DNA of 64,000 bases from assembly GCA_016871415.1 (NCBI GenBank), contig VHDL01000009.1, positions 1 through 64,000 on the forward strand. The letters are read 5' to 3'. This document shows positions 55,588-63,601 of the stretch, one piece after another; the first letter of the stretch is position 1, and the number at the start of each line of letters is the position of its first letter. A model generated the notes under the pieces. The model had not been told where the DNA came from. It worked only from the letters and a program-made list of their open reading frames with translations, and did not search any database. The DNA is from Verrucomicrobiota bacterium. Its GTDB lineage: Bacteria > Verrucomicrobiota > Verrucomicrobiia > Opitutales > UBA953. The position numbers were made by a program, and so were the translations under genes.

Positions 55588-56294
55588 GCGGGTTCCGTCA
55601 CCTGTCCGCCGCCCTTGCGCTCCTGGCGGCGGCCCTCTCTGCTTGCCCGCCCGGGGCGGGCTCTTATGTTACGGGCAAGGCGTCCTCCGACGGGATTGGC
55701 AAGGTCTTCATGGGACGTGAGATTTCCAAGGTGATGGGACATCCCGGCATAGGCTGGTTGGAGCGGACGGAACGTGAACGCGAGGAGGCTCCTTCTAAGG
55801 CGCTCGAGATGCTCAAGCTCGCCCCCGACACCATCGTCGCCGACATCGGCGTGGGCTCGGGCTACTACGCATTTCGTCTGGCGCCCAAGGTACCCAAGGG
55901 AAAGGTGATTGGAGTCGACATTCAGCCGGAGATGCTGGAGTTCCTCTCCGCAAGATCTAAGGAGCTCAAGTTGACCAATGTCGAGGGGCGTCTAGGCGCG
56001 GTCGACGGGGTCGGTCTGCCGGAGGGGTCCATCGACGCCGCCCTGATGGTCGACGCTTACCACGAGTTCTCCCATCCGGCTGAGATGCTTGCCTCGATCC
56101 GCAAGGCGCTGCGTCCGAAGGGGCGCATCTACCTGCTGGAGTTTCGGGCGGAGGATCCGGAGGTCCCCATCCGCGCGCTGCACAAGATGAGCGTCGCCCA
56201 GGCGCGCAAGGAGTTCGAGGCCTGCGGATTCAAGTTCATCGAATCGCGTCCGGGGCTACCCTGGCAGCACCTGCTGGTCTTCGAACGCCCCTGA
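55566..56294 (+). CDS. Exported lipoprotein-type SAM-dependent methyltransferase
   Basis: A 242-residue class I methyltransferase behind an N-terminal signal (residues 1-27) with a lipobox-like ALSAC. The SAM site VADIGVGSGYYAFRLAP (about 90-106), GVDIQPEMLEFL (about 117) and VDAYHEFSHPAEML (about 155-168) are complete, with LLEFRAEDPEVPIRALHKM near the end. Exported methyltransferases of this kind are frequent in Planctomycetes and Verrucomicrobia; what they methylate is unknown. The start is uncertain (GTG 55566 gives the arginine-containing signal). The lipobox is coded by copy 2 of the 39-bp repeat. Confidence 0.82.
   Translation: MRLLCQVSGFRHLSAALALLAAALSACPPGAGSYVTGKASSDGIGKVFMGREISKVMGHPGIGWLERTEREREEAPSKALEMLKLAPDTIVADIGVGSGYYAFRLAPKVPKGKVIGVDIQPEMLEFLSARSKELKLTNVEGRLGAVDGVGLPEGSIDAALMVDAYHEFSHPAEMLASIRKALRPKGRIYLLEFRAEDPEVPIRALHKMSVAQARKEFEACGFKFIESRPGLPWQHLLVFERP
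55633..55671 (+). repeat. 39-bp direct repeat, copy 2 (inside methyltransferase signal)
   Basis: Exact copy of 55365-55403, here coding LSACPPGAGSYV of the lipoprotein signal end. The palindromic core would form a 7-pair stem in mRNA and DNA. Confidence 0.9.
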
Positions 56295-56300
56295 ACGCGC

Positions 56301-57782
56301 TCAGCCGCCGCGCTTAATCTCCTTGAGCCGCTGGAACTCGGGCCTTGCGGTGTAGAACTTGTCGAGGGGGTAGCAGCCGCTCACGAGTCCGTTGCGCGGC
56401 GCGGTGGTGCAGTCGCTGAAGGTCCGGCAGATGAGCCTAGTCTCGAGCGCGCCCTTGTGCGCGGCGTCCGCCAGCATCTCGGGATAGCTGAGGACGGCCC
56501 GGCCGATGCCGATGGCATCGGTCCATCCGCGGTCCAGCAGCTCCTGCGCAACGGCCGGGAGGTGCTCCTGCAGGTAACTCAGGCCTGAGCTGATCACGGA
56601 CAGGCCCGCGGGCAAGCGTTCCTTGAGGGCCTTCACGGCCGCGACCTGCATCGCCACTTCGACGAGGGGGTCGTGCGCGGGCTGGTAGCCGTCGCTCGGC
56701 GGATAGGCCGCGGGACGCTGCAGGTGGGGATTGTAGTAAGGGGAACCGGCGGTGGTGTTTAGGAGCTTGAAACCGAGCCGGCCCAGGAGTTCGACGAACC
56801 GGAAGGTCTCGGTGAGGTCGACGCGGGTGGGATCCGCGGGGTCGCAGCCGAAGGCATATCGGTAAGGAAGGAGATGCCCGTGCACCTCCGGAATCCCGGG
56901 GCCCGGCTTGCCGGGCGCGGACAGCGCGGGGTCCGGCCGGTGAGGCACCATGTCGTAGAGGCTGAGACGGACGGCCAGGTCGATCGGATTGCCGTCCGCC
57001 CGGATACCGGCGACGATGTCGCGAAGGACGCGGGTGCGGTTCTCGAAAGAGCCTCCGAACTTGCCGGGACGGGTGTGCGCGCCGAGGAACTCGTGCAGGA
57101 GGTAGCCGTGGCAGTGCTTGATGTCCACGAAGTCCGCCCCGGCCTCGCGTGCGAGCCGGGCGGCGTCGACGTAGGCGGCGATGAGGGCCTCGACGTCGTC
57201 GTCGGTCAGGACCTGCGCGTCGTCGCTGACGTTGAAGCGCGAATCGAGCACGGGATGGCGGAAGGCGACGCGCGGCTCCCAGCGTTTCTTGTCGTGGGGA
57301 CGGCAGAAGCGGCCGGAGTGGGTGAGCTGGAAGCCGATGACGAGGTCGTCCGCGGAGCCCCAGCGCGCGGCGTGCTCCTCGCGGAGGATGCGCACGAGCT
57401 CGGCGATGCCGGCGAGGTTCTCGCGCACGAGGATGAGCTGGTTGGGGTTGGCGCGCCCGTCGGCCCGCACGGCCATGGCCTCGGCGCCGCAGACGATCTT
57501 GGCCCCGCTCGCACCGAAGCGCCGCCAGCGGCGACGCATCTCGTCGGTGACGTCGCCGGTGGTCGTGCCGTCCCAGCCCTCCATGGGGTGGATGGCGATG
57601 CGGTTCCCGGGCGTGCGTCCGTTGATGCGCACGTCCGTGAGCGGACGGAGCAGAGGGCTGTCTGCGCCGGTGCGCAGGGCGTCGGCCAGGGGGATGTCCG
57701 CGCCGACGGAGGCGCAGTGCGCCCGGAATTCGGAGGGCGTCTTCAGGGAGTTGACGCGGGTGAGCTTGAAGGGGATGGTCAT
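56301..57782 (-). CDS. Old yellow enzyme-family NADH:flavin oxidoreductase
   Basis: A 493-residue FMN-binding TIM barrel of the OYE/2,4-dienoyl-CoA reductase type. Seen: NRIAIHPMEGWDGTTTG (about residues 60-76, FMN and substrate loop), FQLTHSGRFCRP (about 147), DFVDIKHCHGYLLHEFLG (about 215-232, with the His pair), FENRTRVLRDIVAGIRA (about 243) and GIGRAVLSYPEM (about 440). A Cys-containing end, CRTFSDCTTAPRNGLVSGCY, recalls a partial iron-sulfur ligand set but the domain is short. Two bases after the aldolase-superfamily gene, so one operon. Substrate unknown. Confidence 0.88.
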   Translation of the reverse strand: MTIPFKLTRVNSLKTPSEFRAHCASVGADIPLADALRTGADSPLLRPLTDVRINGRTPGNRIAIHPMEGWDGTTTGDVTDEMRRRWRRFGASGAKIVCGAEAMAVRADGRANPNQLILVRENLAGIAELVRILREEHAARWGSADDLVIGFQLTHSGRFCRPHDKKRWEPRVAFRHPVLDSRFNVSDDAQVLTDDDVEALIAAYVDAARLAREAGADFVDIKHCHGYLLHEFLGAHTRPGKFGGSFENRTRVLRDIVAGIRADGNPIDLAVRLSLYDMVPHRPDPALSAPGKPGPGIPEVHGHLLPYRYAFGCDPADPTRVDLTETFRFVELLGRLGFKLLNTTAGSPYYNPHLQRPAAYPPSDGYQPAHDPLVEVAMQVAAVKALKERLPAGLSVISSGLSYLQEHLPAVAQELLDRGWTDAIGIGRAVLSYPEMLADAAHKGALETRLICRTFSDCTTAPRNGLVSGCYPLDKFYTARPEFQRLKEIKRGG

Positions 57783-57784
57783 GG

Positions 57785-58900
57785 TCAGAGTCGGATGCCG
57801 AGTCGCTCGGCGACGCGGCGGGCGCGCAGGAGCGCCTCGGTCATGCGGGCGGCCTCGTCAGGCCCGCGCACGTCCTTGCAGTCGGGATGCGGCTCGGGGG
57901 AGGCAATCACGCCCAGGGCGTGCAGGACGTGGGCGGTGCTGTGCTTGTAGGCCGCGGCGCTGCCGCGGGCGTTGAGGCGGAAGACTTGGTCCTCGAGGGA
58001 CTGGAAGGCCTCGAAGAGTTTGTAGACGCGGGTGTCGAAATGGCCCGGGCCGCGGCCGGTCACGGCGCGCTTGCCCGGGACGTCGTCATGCAGCCACAGA
58101 TCCTTGGCCGCGCAGATGAGCGGCGCGGCGCTGCTGGCCGCCCCGATGAGCAGGGGACGTCCGACGCGGATGGCGGTCGCGATCCCGAAGTCGTCCCCGC
58201 TGTGCGGTGCGAAGTCGGGCCGGAGGTCGCGGCACATCGCGGCCCAGTAGAGGAAGTGGGGCTCATCCAGGGTGCTGATCTTGCCGCCGATGAATTTGGG
58301 GTGGGTGGCCAGCTGCCACAGGAGCCAGGGGCCGTAAGGCGTGGCCCACGGCACGAAGGAGGGCTCGAGGGCGTGCACGATGCCGGGGCGGATCAGCCAC
58401 TCGGCGATGCGGTAGTAGCCGTCACGGCGCCGCTCGGGGTCGAGGGAGTTCAGGCCCTTGGAGGTCATGATCATGACCTCGCAGTCCTCGTGAGCCTGCA
58501 CGATATCCATCAAGACGCGGTAGCGCTCGGGTCTGAACTCGGCGTCGCGCTCGGCGCCCCGCGCGGTCACGCCCGCTACGAATGGCCGTCCCGGAAAGGC
58601 CGCGCGGAAGCGCCGCAGGACCTCCGCGTACAGGGCGTCGTCCAGGTCGAAGATGTATCCGGTGTCGGCGTTCAGCACGGGCACGAGCTCGACGCCGTGC
58701 CGCTTGGCCGCGGCGTAGCTCCAAGCCAGGGCGGCGACGAAGCCGTCCCAGTCGGGCTTGCGGTCGCGGAAGGGCAAAAGGGCGGCGGCGCACAGGCGTG
58801 AGCGCGTGCGGTGGTCGACCATCGCCTCCTCCGGGGTCCAGGCCCAGACGGTCTCGCTCCAGGGGGTGTCGGGACGCAGTTCCTCGGGCCGGGTGATCAT
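57785..58900 (-). CDS. Dihydrodipicolinate-synthase-superfamily protein (DUF993-like)
   Basis: A 371-residue probable TIM-barrel aldolase/lyase. It resembles the DUF993 branch of the DHDPS/N-acetylneuraminate lyase superfamily: FVAALAWSYAAAKRHGVELVPVLNADTGYIFDL (about residues 46-78), FVAGVTARG (about 100), and HPKFIGGKISTLDEPHF (about 185-201), whose Lys would be the Schiff-base residue. ATG 58900 lies seven bases after a TATCAT -10 box. First gene of a two-gene operon with the OYE-type oxidoreductase. Family assignment is from overall pattern; the reaction is unknown. Confidence 0.75.
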   Translation of the reverse strand: MITRPEELRPDTPWSETVWAWTPEEAMVDHRTRSRLCAAALLPFRDRKPDWDGFVAALAWSYAAAKRHGVELVPVLNADTGYIFDLDDALYAEVLRRFRAAFPGRPFVAGVTARGAERDAEFRPERYRVLMDIVQAHEDCEVMIMTSKGLNSLDPERRRDGYYRIAEWLIRPGIVHALEPSFVPWATPYGPWLLWQLATHPKFIGGKISTLDEPHFLYWAAMCRDLRPDFAPHSGDDFGIATAIRVGRPLLIGAASSAAPLICAAKDLWLHDDVPGKRAVTGRGPGHFDTRVYKLFEAFQSLEDQVFRLNARGSAAAYKHSTAHVLHALGVIASPEPHPDCKDVRGPDEAARMTEALLRARRVAERLGIRL

Positions 58901-58907
58901 GGTTATG

Positions 58908-58936
58908 ATGATAGCAGGGAAGTCATCGCTTGAAAA
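58908..58936 (-). promoter_or_regulatory. Promoter of the aldolase/OYE operon
   Basis: On the minus strand TTTTCA (58936-58931), 17 bases, TATCAT (58913-58908). Transcription would begin at about 58901, next to the ATG at 58900: a leaderless mRNA. Its -35 overlaps the -35 of the divergent lysR-type promoter. Confidence 0.5.
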
Positions 58937-58959
58937 ACAGGAGTTTAAGTCGTTATGAT
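58930..58959 (+). promoter_or_regulatory. Promoter of the LysR-type regulator gene
   Basis: TTGAAA (58930-58935), 18 bases, TATGAT (58954-58959); each box matches five of six consensus positions. Start near 58966, about seven bases before ATG 58973. An ATG at 58955 lies inside the -10 box and so cannot be the start from this promoter. Confidence 0.55.
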
Positions 58960-58974
58960 TCGAAAAAAACGAAT
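58958..58974. promoter_or_regulatory. LysR-type palindrome over the regulator's start
   Basis: ATTCG (58958-58962), seven As, CGAAT (58970-58974): a perfect inverted repeat containing the T-N11-A spacing of LysR boxes. It covers the predicted transcription start and start codon of the regulator, so binding would block its own synthesis. Confidence 0.5.
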
Positions 58975-59830
58975 GGACATCTACCAACTGGAATATTTCG
59001 CCGAAGCCTGCCGTCAGCGGAGCTTCGCCCGCGCGGCCGCCCGGCTGCGTTTGGCGCCCGCCGCCCTCAGCGAACAGATGCGTCGGCTGGAGGAAGAGAT
59101 GGGGACGTCGCTCTTCTCCCGCGGGAGACGGGAAACGGTGCCCACTGCCGCGGGCACGCTGCTGCTCCGTCATGCGGAATCGCTCCTGGTCGCCGCCGAG
59201 GGCGCCCGCCGGGCGGTGCGTGATCTGGCGGGCCTGCGCGGCGGCCGGCTGATGGTCGCCTCCATCCCCTCGGCCGCGGCCTGCCTGCTGCCGCGCGCGG
59301 TCGCCGGCTTCCGCCGCGCCCACAGCGAGGTGGACCTCGCGGTCCTCGAAGGCACTTCGGAGCAGTGCGTGGGCTGGGTCGAGTCGGGCTCCGTCGAACT
59401 GGCGCTGGTGCAATCGGCCAACCGGCCCCGCGGTCTGGAGTCCCGCGCGTTGGTCGAGGAGGACTTCGTCGCACTGGTGCCTTGCGCGCACGCCGCGGCG
59501 ACCAAGGGTCAGGTCACTTTGGCCTCGCTCCGAGATGAGGGCTTCGTCACCTACCGCGGCAGGGTGCGGGAGACGGCCTTCGAGGCCTGCCGTCGCGCGG
59601 GCTTCGAGCCGCGCGTCGTGTGTGAGAGCGGCGACCTCGGCACGGTCGGCTCGCTGGTCGCCGCCGGACTCGGGGTGTCGCTGCTGCCCGAGATGGCGGC
59701 GGCCCGCACGGGAACCGGTTGCCGTACGCTCCGAATCTCGGGTCGGCCGGTGCGCCGCACGGTGGTGGTGCTGCGACGGAGAGGGTTGGCTTCAGCTGCG
59801 GCGGAAGCCTTCCTGAGCCTGCTGGGGTGA
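58973..59830 (+). CDS. LysR-family transcriptional regulator
   Basis: A 285-residue LTTR. N-terminal winged helix (MDIYQLEYFAEACRQRSFARAAARLRLAPAALSEQMRRLEEEMG, residues 1-44) with the helix-turn-helix at about 18-37, linker helix to 90, and a periplasmic-binding-type effector domain (from VASIPSAAACLLPRAVAGFR, with GLGVSLLPEM near 240). It is divergent from the aldolase/OYE operon and followed by the transporter and enolase genes, so it very probably controls this cluster, including itself through the palindrome at its start. Effector unknown. Confidence 0.92.
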   Translation: MDIYQLEYFAEACRQRSFARAAARLRLAPAALSEQMRRLEEEMGTSLFSRGRRETVPTAAGTLLLRHAESLLVAAEGARRAVRDLAGLRGGRLMVASIPSAAACLLPRAVAGFRRAHSEVDLAVLEGTSEQCVGWVESGSVELALVQSANRPRGLESRALVEEDFVALVPCAHAAATKGQVTLASLRDEGFVTYRGRVRETAFEACRRAGFEPRVVCESGDLGTVGSLVAAGLGVSLLPEMAAARTGTGCRTLRISGRPVRRTVVVLRRRGLASAAAEAFLSLLG

Positions 59831-59878
59831 ACGCGGGGAAAACGCTCCTTGAAGGGCCTCCGGAATGCCCTCAGAAGA

Positions 59879-61174
59879 ATGGCTCCCAATCCTATGCAGG
59901 CCTCCGATAAGTCCACCGTCACGAGCGCCATGCAGATGACCCTGCTGGCCGGGTTCCTCGGTTGGATGATGGACGGATTCGAGCAGGGAATCTTCCCGAT
60001 GCTGGCCAGCCCAGCGCTCAACAGCATGGTGCCCTCCGACGTCGTCGCCCTCGGCGCCCAGGCGGCCAAGGGCTGGGTCGGAGACTGGATGGGGCTCATC
60101 ACGTCCGCCTACCTGCTGGGCGCCGCGCTGGGTGGTGCCGCATTCGGCTGGCTGGGCGACCGCGTTGGCCGGGTGCGCGCGATGTCGCTCAGCATCCTCT
60201 TCTACTCGCTCTTCAGCGGTCTGTGCTACTTCGCGCACGAGCCGTGGCACTTCCTAGTGCTCCGCTTCCTGGCCTCGCTCGGCATGGGCGGAGAATGGGC
60301 CCTCGGCGTGGCCCTGGTGATGGAGGTCTGGCCGGAGCGTCACCGCTCCAAGATGGCCGGGGCGATCGGCATGGCCGCCAATGCGGGTTTTGTGCTGGTC
60401 GGCGTGGTTGGGCTGCTCTACCCGGCGACGGGCGACACCTGGCGCACGCACTTCCTCATCAGCGCCGCGCCCGCGCTCCTCACGCTGCTGGTGCGTCTGT
60501 TCGTGCCAGAATCGGAACGCTGGAAGCAGGCGGCGCAGGCCGAGGCCGCCGCGCCCACGGGGCGTTCCAAGATCGGCGAGGTCTTCGGCGGCGGACTCCT
60601 CCGCTCCACGCTCGCGGCCATCCTGCTCACATCAATCGTCTTCATCGCCACCTGGGGCGCGGTCCAGTGGGTCAGTCTCTGGGTGGATTCGCTCGCCGGT
60701 CCGTCCAATCCCCGCGCCAAGGCCTACGCGATGGTGGTGCTCTCGGTGGGAGCCTGCATCAGCACCTACCTGGCTCCGGTGCTGCTGGCCCGCTTCTCCC
60801 GACGCACGGGCTATCAGCTGCTCTGCGGTCTCGCGCTGCTGACCTGTCTCTGGCTGTACCGCACGCCGGCCGAGTGGGGCCCGCTGATGCTGCTCAAAAT
60901 CTTCACGCTCGGGCTGACCTCGACGGCCTTCTTCGGCTTCTTCCCGCTCTACCTGCCCGAGCTCTTCCCGACGCGCATCCGCGCGACGGGGCAGGGCATC
61001 TGCTTCAACACGGGCCGCATCGTAGCCATCCCGTTCGTGATCTTCTCGGGTAAGCTGGTCGAGACGCTCGGCGGCTACCAGCAGGCTGCCGCGACGGTGA
61101 CGCTGGTCTACGGGCTCGGGCTCTTCGCGGCGCTCCTCGCCAAGGAGACTTCGGGCCGTCCGCTGGAGGACTGA
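59879..61174 (+). CDS. MFS transporter 1 of the accessory catabolic cluster
   Basis: A 431-residue major facilitator with twelve predicted membrane segments. TM1 LLAGFLGWMMDGFEQGIF, loop 2-3 GWLGDRVGRVRAMS, and RFLASLGMGGEWALGVALVMEVWPERHRSKMAG (TM4-5) mark the sugar-acid/organic anion symporter side of the MFS. Long loop between TM6 and TM7. Starts at 59879 (MAPNPMQ) or 15 bases later. Related to the truncated transporter at 63602, which shares the RFLAxLGxGGEW motif. It is 3 bases before the enolase gene. Confidence 0.88.
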   Translation: MAPNPMQASDKSTVTSAMQMTLLAGFLGWMMDGFEQGIFPMLASPALNSMVPSDVVALGAQAAKGWVGDWMGLITSAYLLGAALGGAAFGWLGDRVGRVRAMSLSILFYSLFSGLCYFAHEPWHFLVLRFLASLGMGGEWALGVALVMEVWPERHRSKMAGAIGMAANAGFVLVGVVGLLYPATGDTWRTHFLISAAPALLTLLVRLFVPESERWKQAAQAEAAAPTGRSKIGEVFGGGLLRSTLAAILLTSIVFIATWGAVQWVSLWVDSLAGPSNPRAKAYAMVVLSVGACISTYLAPVLLARFSRRTGYQLLCGLALLTCLWLYRTPAEWGPLMLLKIFTLGLTSTAFFGFFPLYLPELFPTRIRATGQGICFNTGRIVAIPFVIFSGKLVETLGGYQQAAATVTLVYGLGLFAALLAKETSGRPLED

Positions 61175-61177
61175 GCG

Positions 61178-62590
61178 ATGTCCAATCCGCACGACGTCCG
61201 CATCCGCGCGGTACGCTGGCACGCGCTGCCGGTCCGCACGCGCGTGCCGCTCAAGTTCGGCACGGAGACGGTGACCTCGGTCTCCTGCTGCCGGGTCGCG
61301 CTCACGGTCTCCCGCGCCGACGGCTCCCGCGCCGAAGGTTGGGGCGAGACGCCGCTGAGCGTGCAGTGGGTGTGGCCCTCCGGCACGGTACCCTACGAGG
61401 TGCGCCGTCGCGCGCTGGAGGAGTTCTGCGACATGCTGACGGATGCCTACGCGCAGTTCCCGGGCTCGGGACACGCGATGGAGATTGGCCATGACTTCCT
61501 GGAGGCGGTGTTGCCTAAGCTGCGCGAAGCCTTCAACGCGACGCTGCCTCGCGGGGTGCGCATACCCACGCTCGCCGCCCTGGTCTGCGCCTCGGCCTTC
61601 GACCTAGCTCTGCATGACGCCTACGGACGGGTCAACGGCACGCCGACCTACCTGACCTACCGTACGCCCTGGATGAACCGCGACCTGTCCGCCTACGTGC
61701 AGCCGGCCGCCGACGCCCCGGAGGTGTCGTTCGCCGGACGCCACCCGGCCGACTTCTTCCGTCCGCAGGCCGAGATGCGCCTGCTCGCCTGGCACCTGGT
61801 GGGCGGGCTCGACCATCTGACCGCCGCGGACTCCGCGGGAGCGGATCCGGTCGACGGCTACCCGGTCTCGCTCGACGAGTGGATCCGTCGCGACGGCCTG
61901 CTCGCGCTTAAGGTGAAGCTGCGCGGCGATGACGCGGAATGGGACTTCCAACGTCTGCGCAAGGTCGCCGAGGTGGGCCTGCCGCTCGGGGTCCGGCTCT
62001 TCACGGCGGACTTCAACTGCACGGTGACGGATCCGGCCTACGTCACGGGCGTCCTTGACCGCGTGAAGGCCGACCTGCCCGCGCTCTGGGAACGCCTGAG
62101 CTACGTGGAGCAGCCTTTCCCCTACGAGCTCGAGGACCATCCGATCGACGTCCATACGGTCAGCGCGCGCACGCCGCTTTTCCTCGACGAAAGTGCCCAC
62201 GACTGGCGGCTGGTACGGCTGGGACGCGAGCTGGGCTGGACGGGCGTGGCGCTCAAGACCTGCAAGACGCAGACTGGCGCACTGCTCAGTCTCTGCTGGG
62301 CCCGGGCCCATGGTATGAGCCTGATGGTGCAGGACCTCACGAATCCGATGGTCGCGCAGATGACGCACCTGCTCCTCGCGGCGCACGCGCCGACAATCGC
62401 CGGGGTGGAGACGAATTCGATGCAGTTCTATCCGGAGGCTTCCGCTCCTGAAGCCGCGGTCCACCCGGGGCTCTACCGTCGACGCGAAGGGATGATTGAC
62501 GGCGGCACGCTCGCCGGCCCCGGCTTCGGGCTGCGGGTGGAAGAGGTGAGGCGCGAGCTTCCGCCCGCCCGCCGCTCGTTCCCGGCCTGA
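61178..62590 (+). CDS. Enolase-superfamily (mandelate racemase/muconate lactonizing-type) enzyme
   Basis: A 470-residue enzyme. Capping domain residues 1-130, then a barrel: base pair K-x-K in LLALKVKLRGDD (about 242-250), metal Asp in FTADFNCTV (about 275), Glu in SYVEQPFPYE (about 309), Asp/Glu in LFLDESAHD (about 338) and the second base region VALKTCKTQTG (about 359). These are the acid/base and metal residues of sugar-acid dehydratases and racemases. Length is somewhat above the usual 370-420. The substrate is not determinable; in this cluster a sugar-acid or lactone is likely. Confidence 0.85.
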   Translation: MSNPHDVRIRAVRWHALPVRTRVPLKFGTETVTSVSCCRVALTVSRADGSRAEGWGETPLSVQWVWPSGTVPYEVRRRALEEFCDMLTDAYAQFPGSGHAMEIGHDFLEAVLPKLREAFNATLPRGVRIPTLAALVCASAFDLALHDAYGRVNGTPTYLTYRTPWMNRDLSAYVQPAADAPEVSFAGRHPADFFRPQAEMRLLAWHLVGGLDHLTAADSAGADPVDGYPVSLDEWIRRDGLLALKVKLRGDDAEWDFQRLRKVAEVGLPLGVRLFTADFNCTVTDPAYVTGVLDRVKADLPALWERLSYVEQPFPYELEDHPIDVHTVSARTPLFLDESAHDWRLVRLGRELGWTGVALKTCKTQTGALLSLCWARAHGMSLMVQDLTNPMVAQMTHLLLAAHAPTIAGVETNSMQFYPEASAPEAAVHPGLYRRREGMIDGGTLAGPGFGLRVEEVRRELPPARRSFPA

Positions 62591-62640
62591 CCGAAGGCGC
62601 TTGCCCGTCCGGCGGCGCCGGGGCTCAATCGGTCACCCCC

Positions 62641-63579
62641 ATGATCTCCCGTCTCCTGCCGCTCGCCCTCTGCGCCGTCGCGCTCGCGGCCGAGACCCCC
62701 GCCCGCAAGGTACTCTTCTTCACCAAGTCCTCCGGCTACGAGCACGAGGTCATCTCCTGGAAGAAGGGCCAGCCCAGCTTCGCCGAGAAGCAGCTCACCG
62801 AGCTCGGCGCCGCCAACGGCATCACGTTCGTCTTCTCCAAAGACGGCTCGAAGTTCTCCCCGGAATACCTCGCGCAGTTCGACGCCCTAATGTTCTACAC
62901 TACGGGCAACCTGCTCGAGCCTGGCACGGACGGCAATCCGCCCATGACCGCCTCGGGCAAGCAGGCAATCTTCGACTTCGTGCGCGGCGGCAAGGGCTTC
63001 GTCGGCACGCACTCCGCCTCCGACACGTTCCACACGGGCAACGAGTCGCAGAAGGGGCCCGAGCGCTTCCGCAACCACGGCGACAAAGCCGATCCCTACG
63101 TCTGCTTCCTCGGCGCGGAGTTCATCCGCCACGGCAAGCAGCAGGTCGGGGTCAACCGCATCGTGGATCCGACGTTTCCGGGCTTCGCCGGGCTGGGGGA
63201 TTCGTTCTCGTTCATGGAGGAATGGTACACGCTCAAGGACTTCCGCCCCGACATCCACGTGCTCACGGTCTTCAATGACCCGCCCCTCGAAGGCGATGAC
63301 TACAAGCGCCCGCCGTTCCCCAACTGCTGGGCCCGTCAGGAGGGCAAGGGCAGGGTGTTCTACACCGCCATGGGCCACCGCGACGACGTTTGGACCAACG
63401 CGACGTTCCGTCAGATTCTCACGGGCGGTCTGAAGTGGGCCCTCGGCGACGCCAAGGCCCCCGACCTCTCCCCCAATCTCCTCAAGGTCGCCCCGGGCGC
63501 AATGACCAACCAGCCCTACACGCCCACGCCTCCCCCGAAGGCCAAGGCTGCCGCCAAGAAAAAGGCCGCCAAGCAGTGA
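62641..63579 (+). CDS. Exported ThuA-domain protein
   Basis: A 312-residue protein with a signal peptide (residues 1-17, ending ALAAE). The ThuA domain (type I glutamine-amidotransferase-like trehalose utilisation fold) follows: VLFFTKSSGYEHEVISW (about 23-39), FDALMFYTTGNL, GKGFVGTHSASDTFH (about 118-132), VFYTAMGHRDDVWTN (about 239-253). A Lys/Ala-rich C-tail (PPPKAKAAAKKKAAKQ) ends it. ThuA proteins of Planctomycetes/Verrucomicrobia are tied to sugar use; function unclear. Between the enolase and second transporter genes. Confidence 0.88.
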   Translation: MISRLLPLALCAVALAAETPARKVLFFTKSSGYEHEVISWKKGQPSFAEKQLTELGAANGITFVFSKDGSKFSPEYLAQFDALMFYTTGNLLEPGTDGNPPMTASGKQAIFDFVRGGKGFVGTHSASDTFHTGNESQKGPERFRNHGDKADPYVCFLGAEFIRHGKQQVGVNRIVDPTFPGFAGLGDSFSFMEEWYTLKDFRPDIHVLTVFNDPPLEGDDYKRPPFPNCWARQEGKGRVFYTAMGHRDDVWTNATFRQILTGGLKWALGDAKAPDLSPNLLKVAPGAMTNQPYTPTPPPKAKAAAKKKAAKQ

Positions 63580-63601
63580 GCGCCCTGGCGCGGACTGACC
63601 G

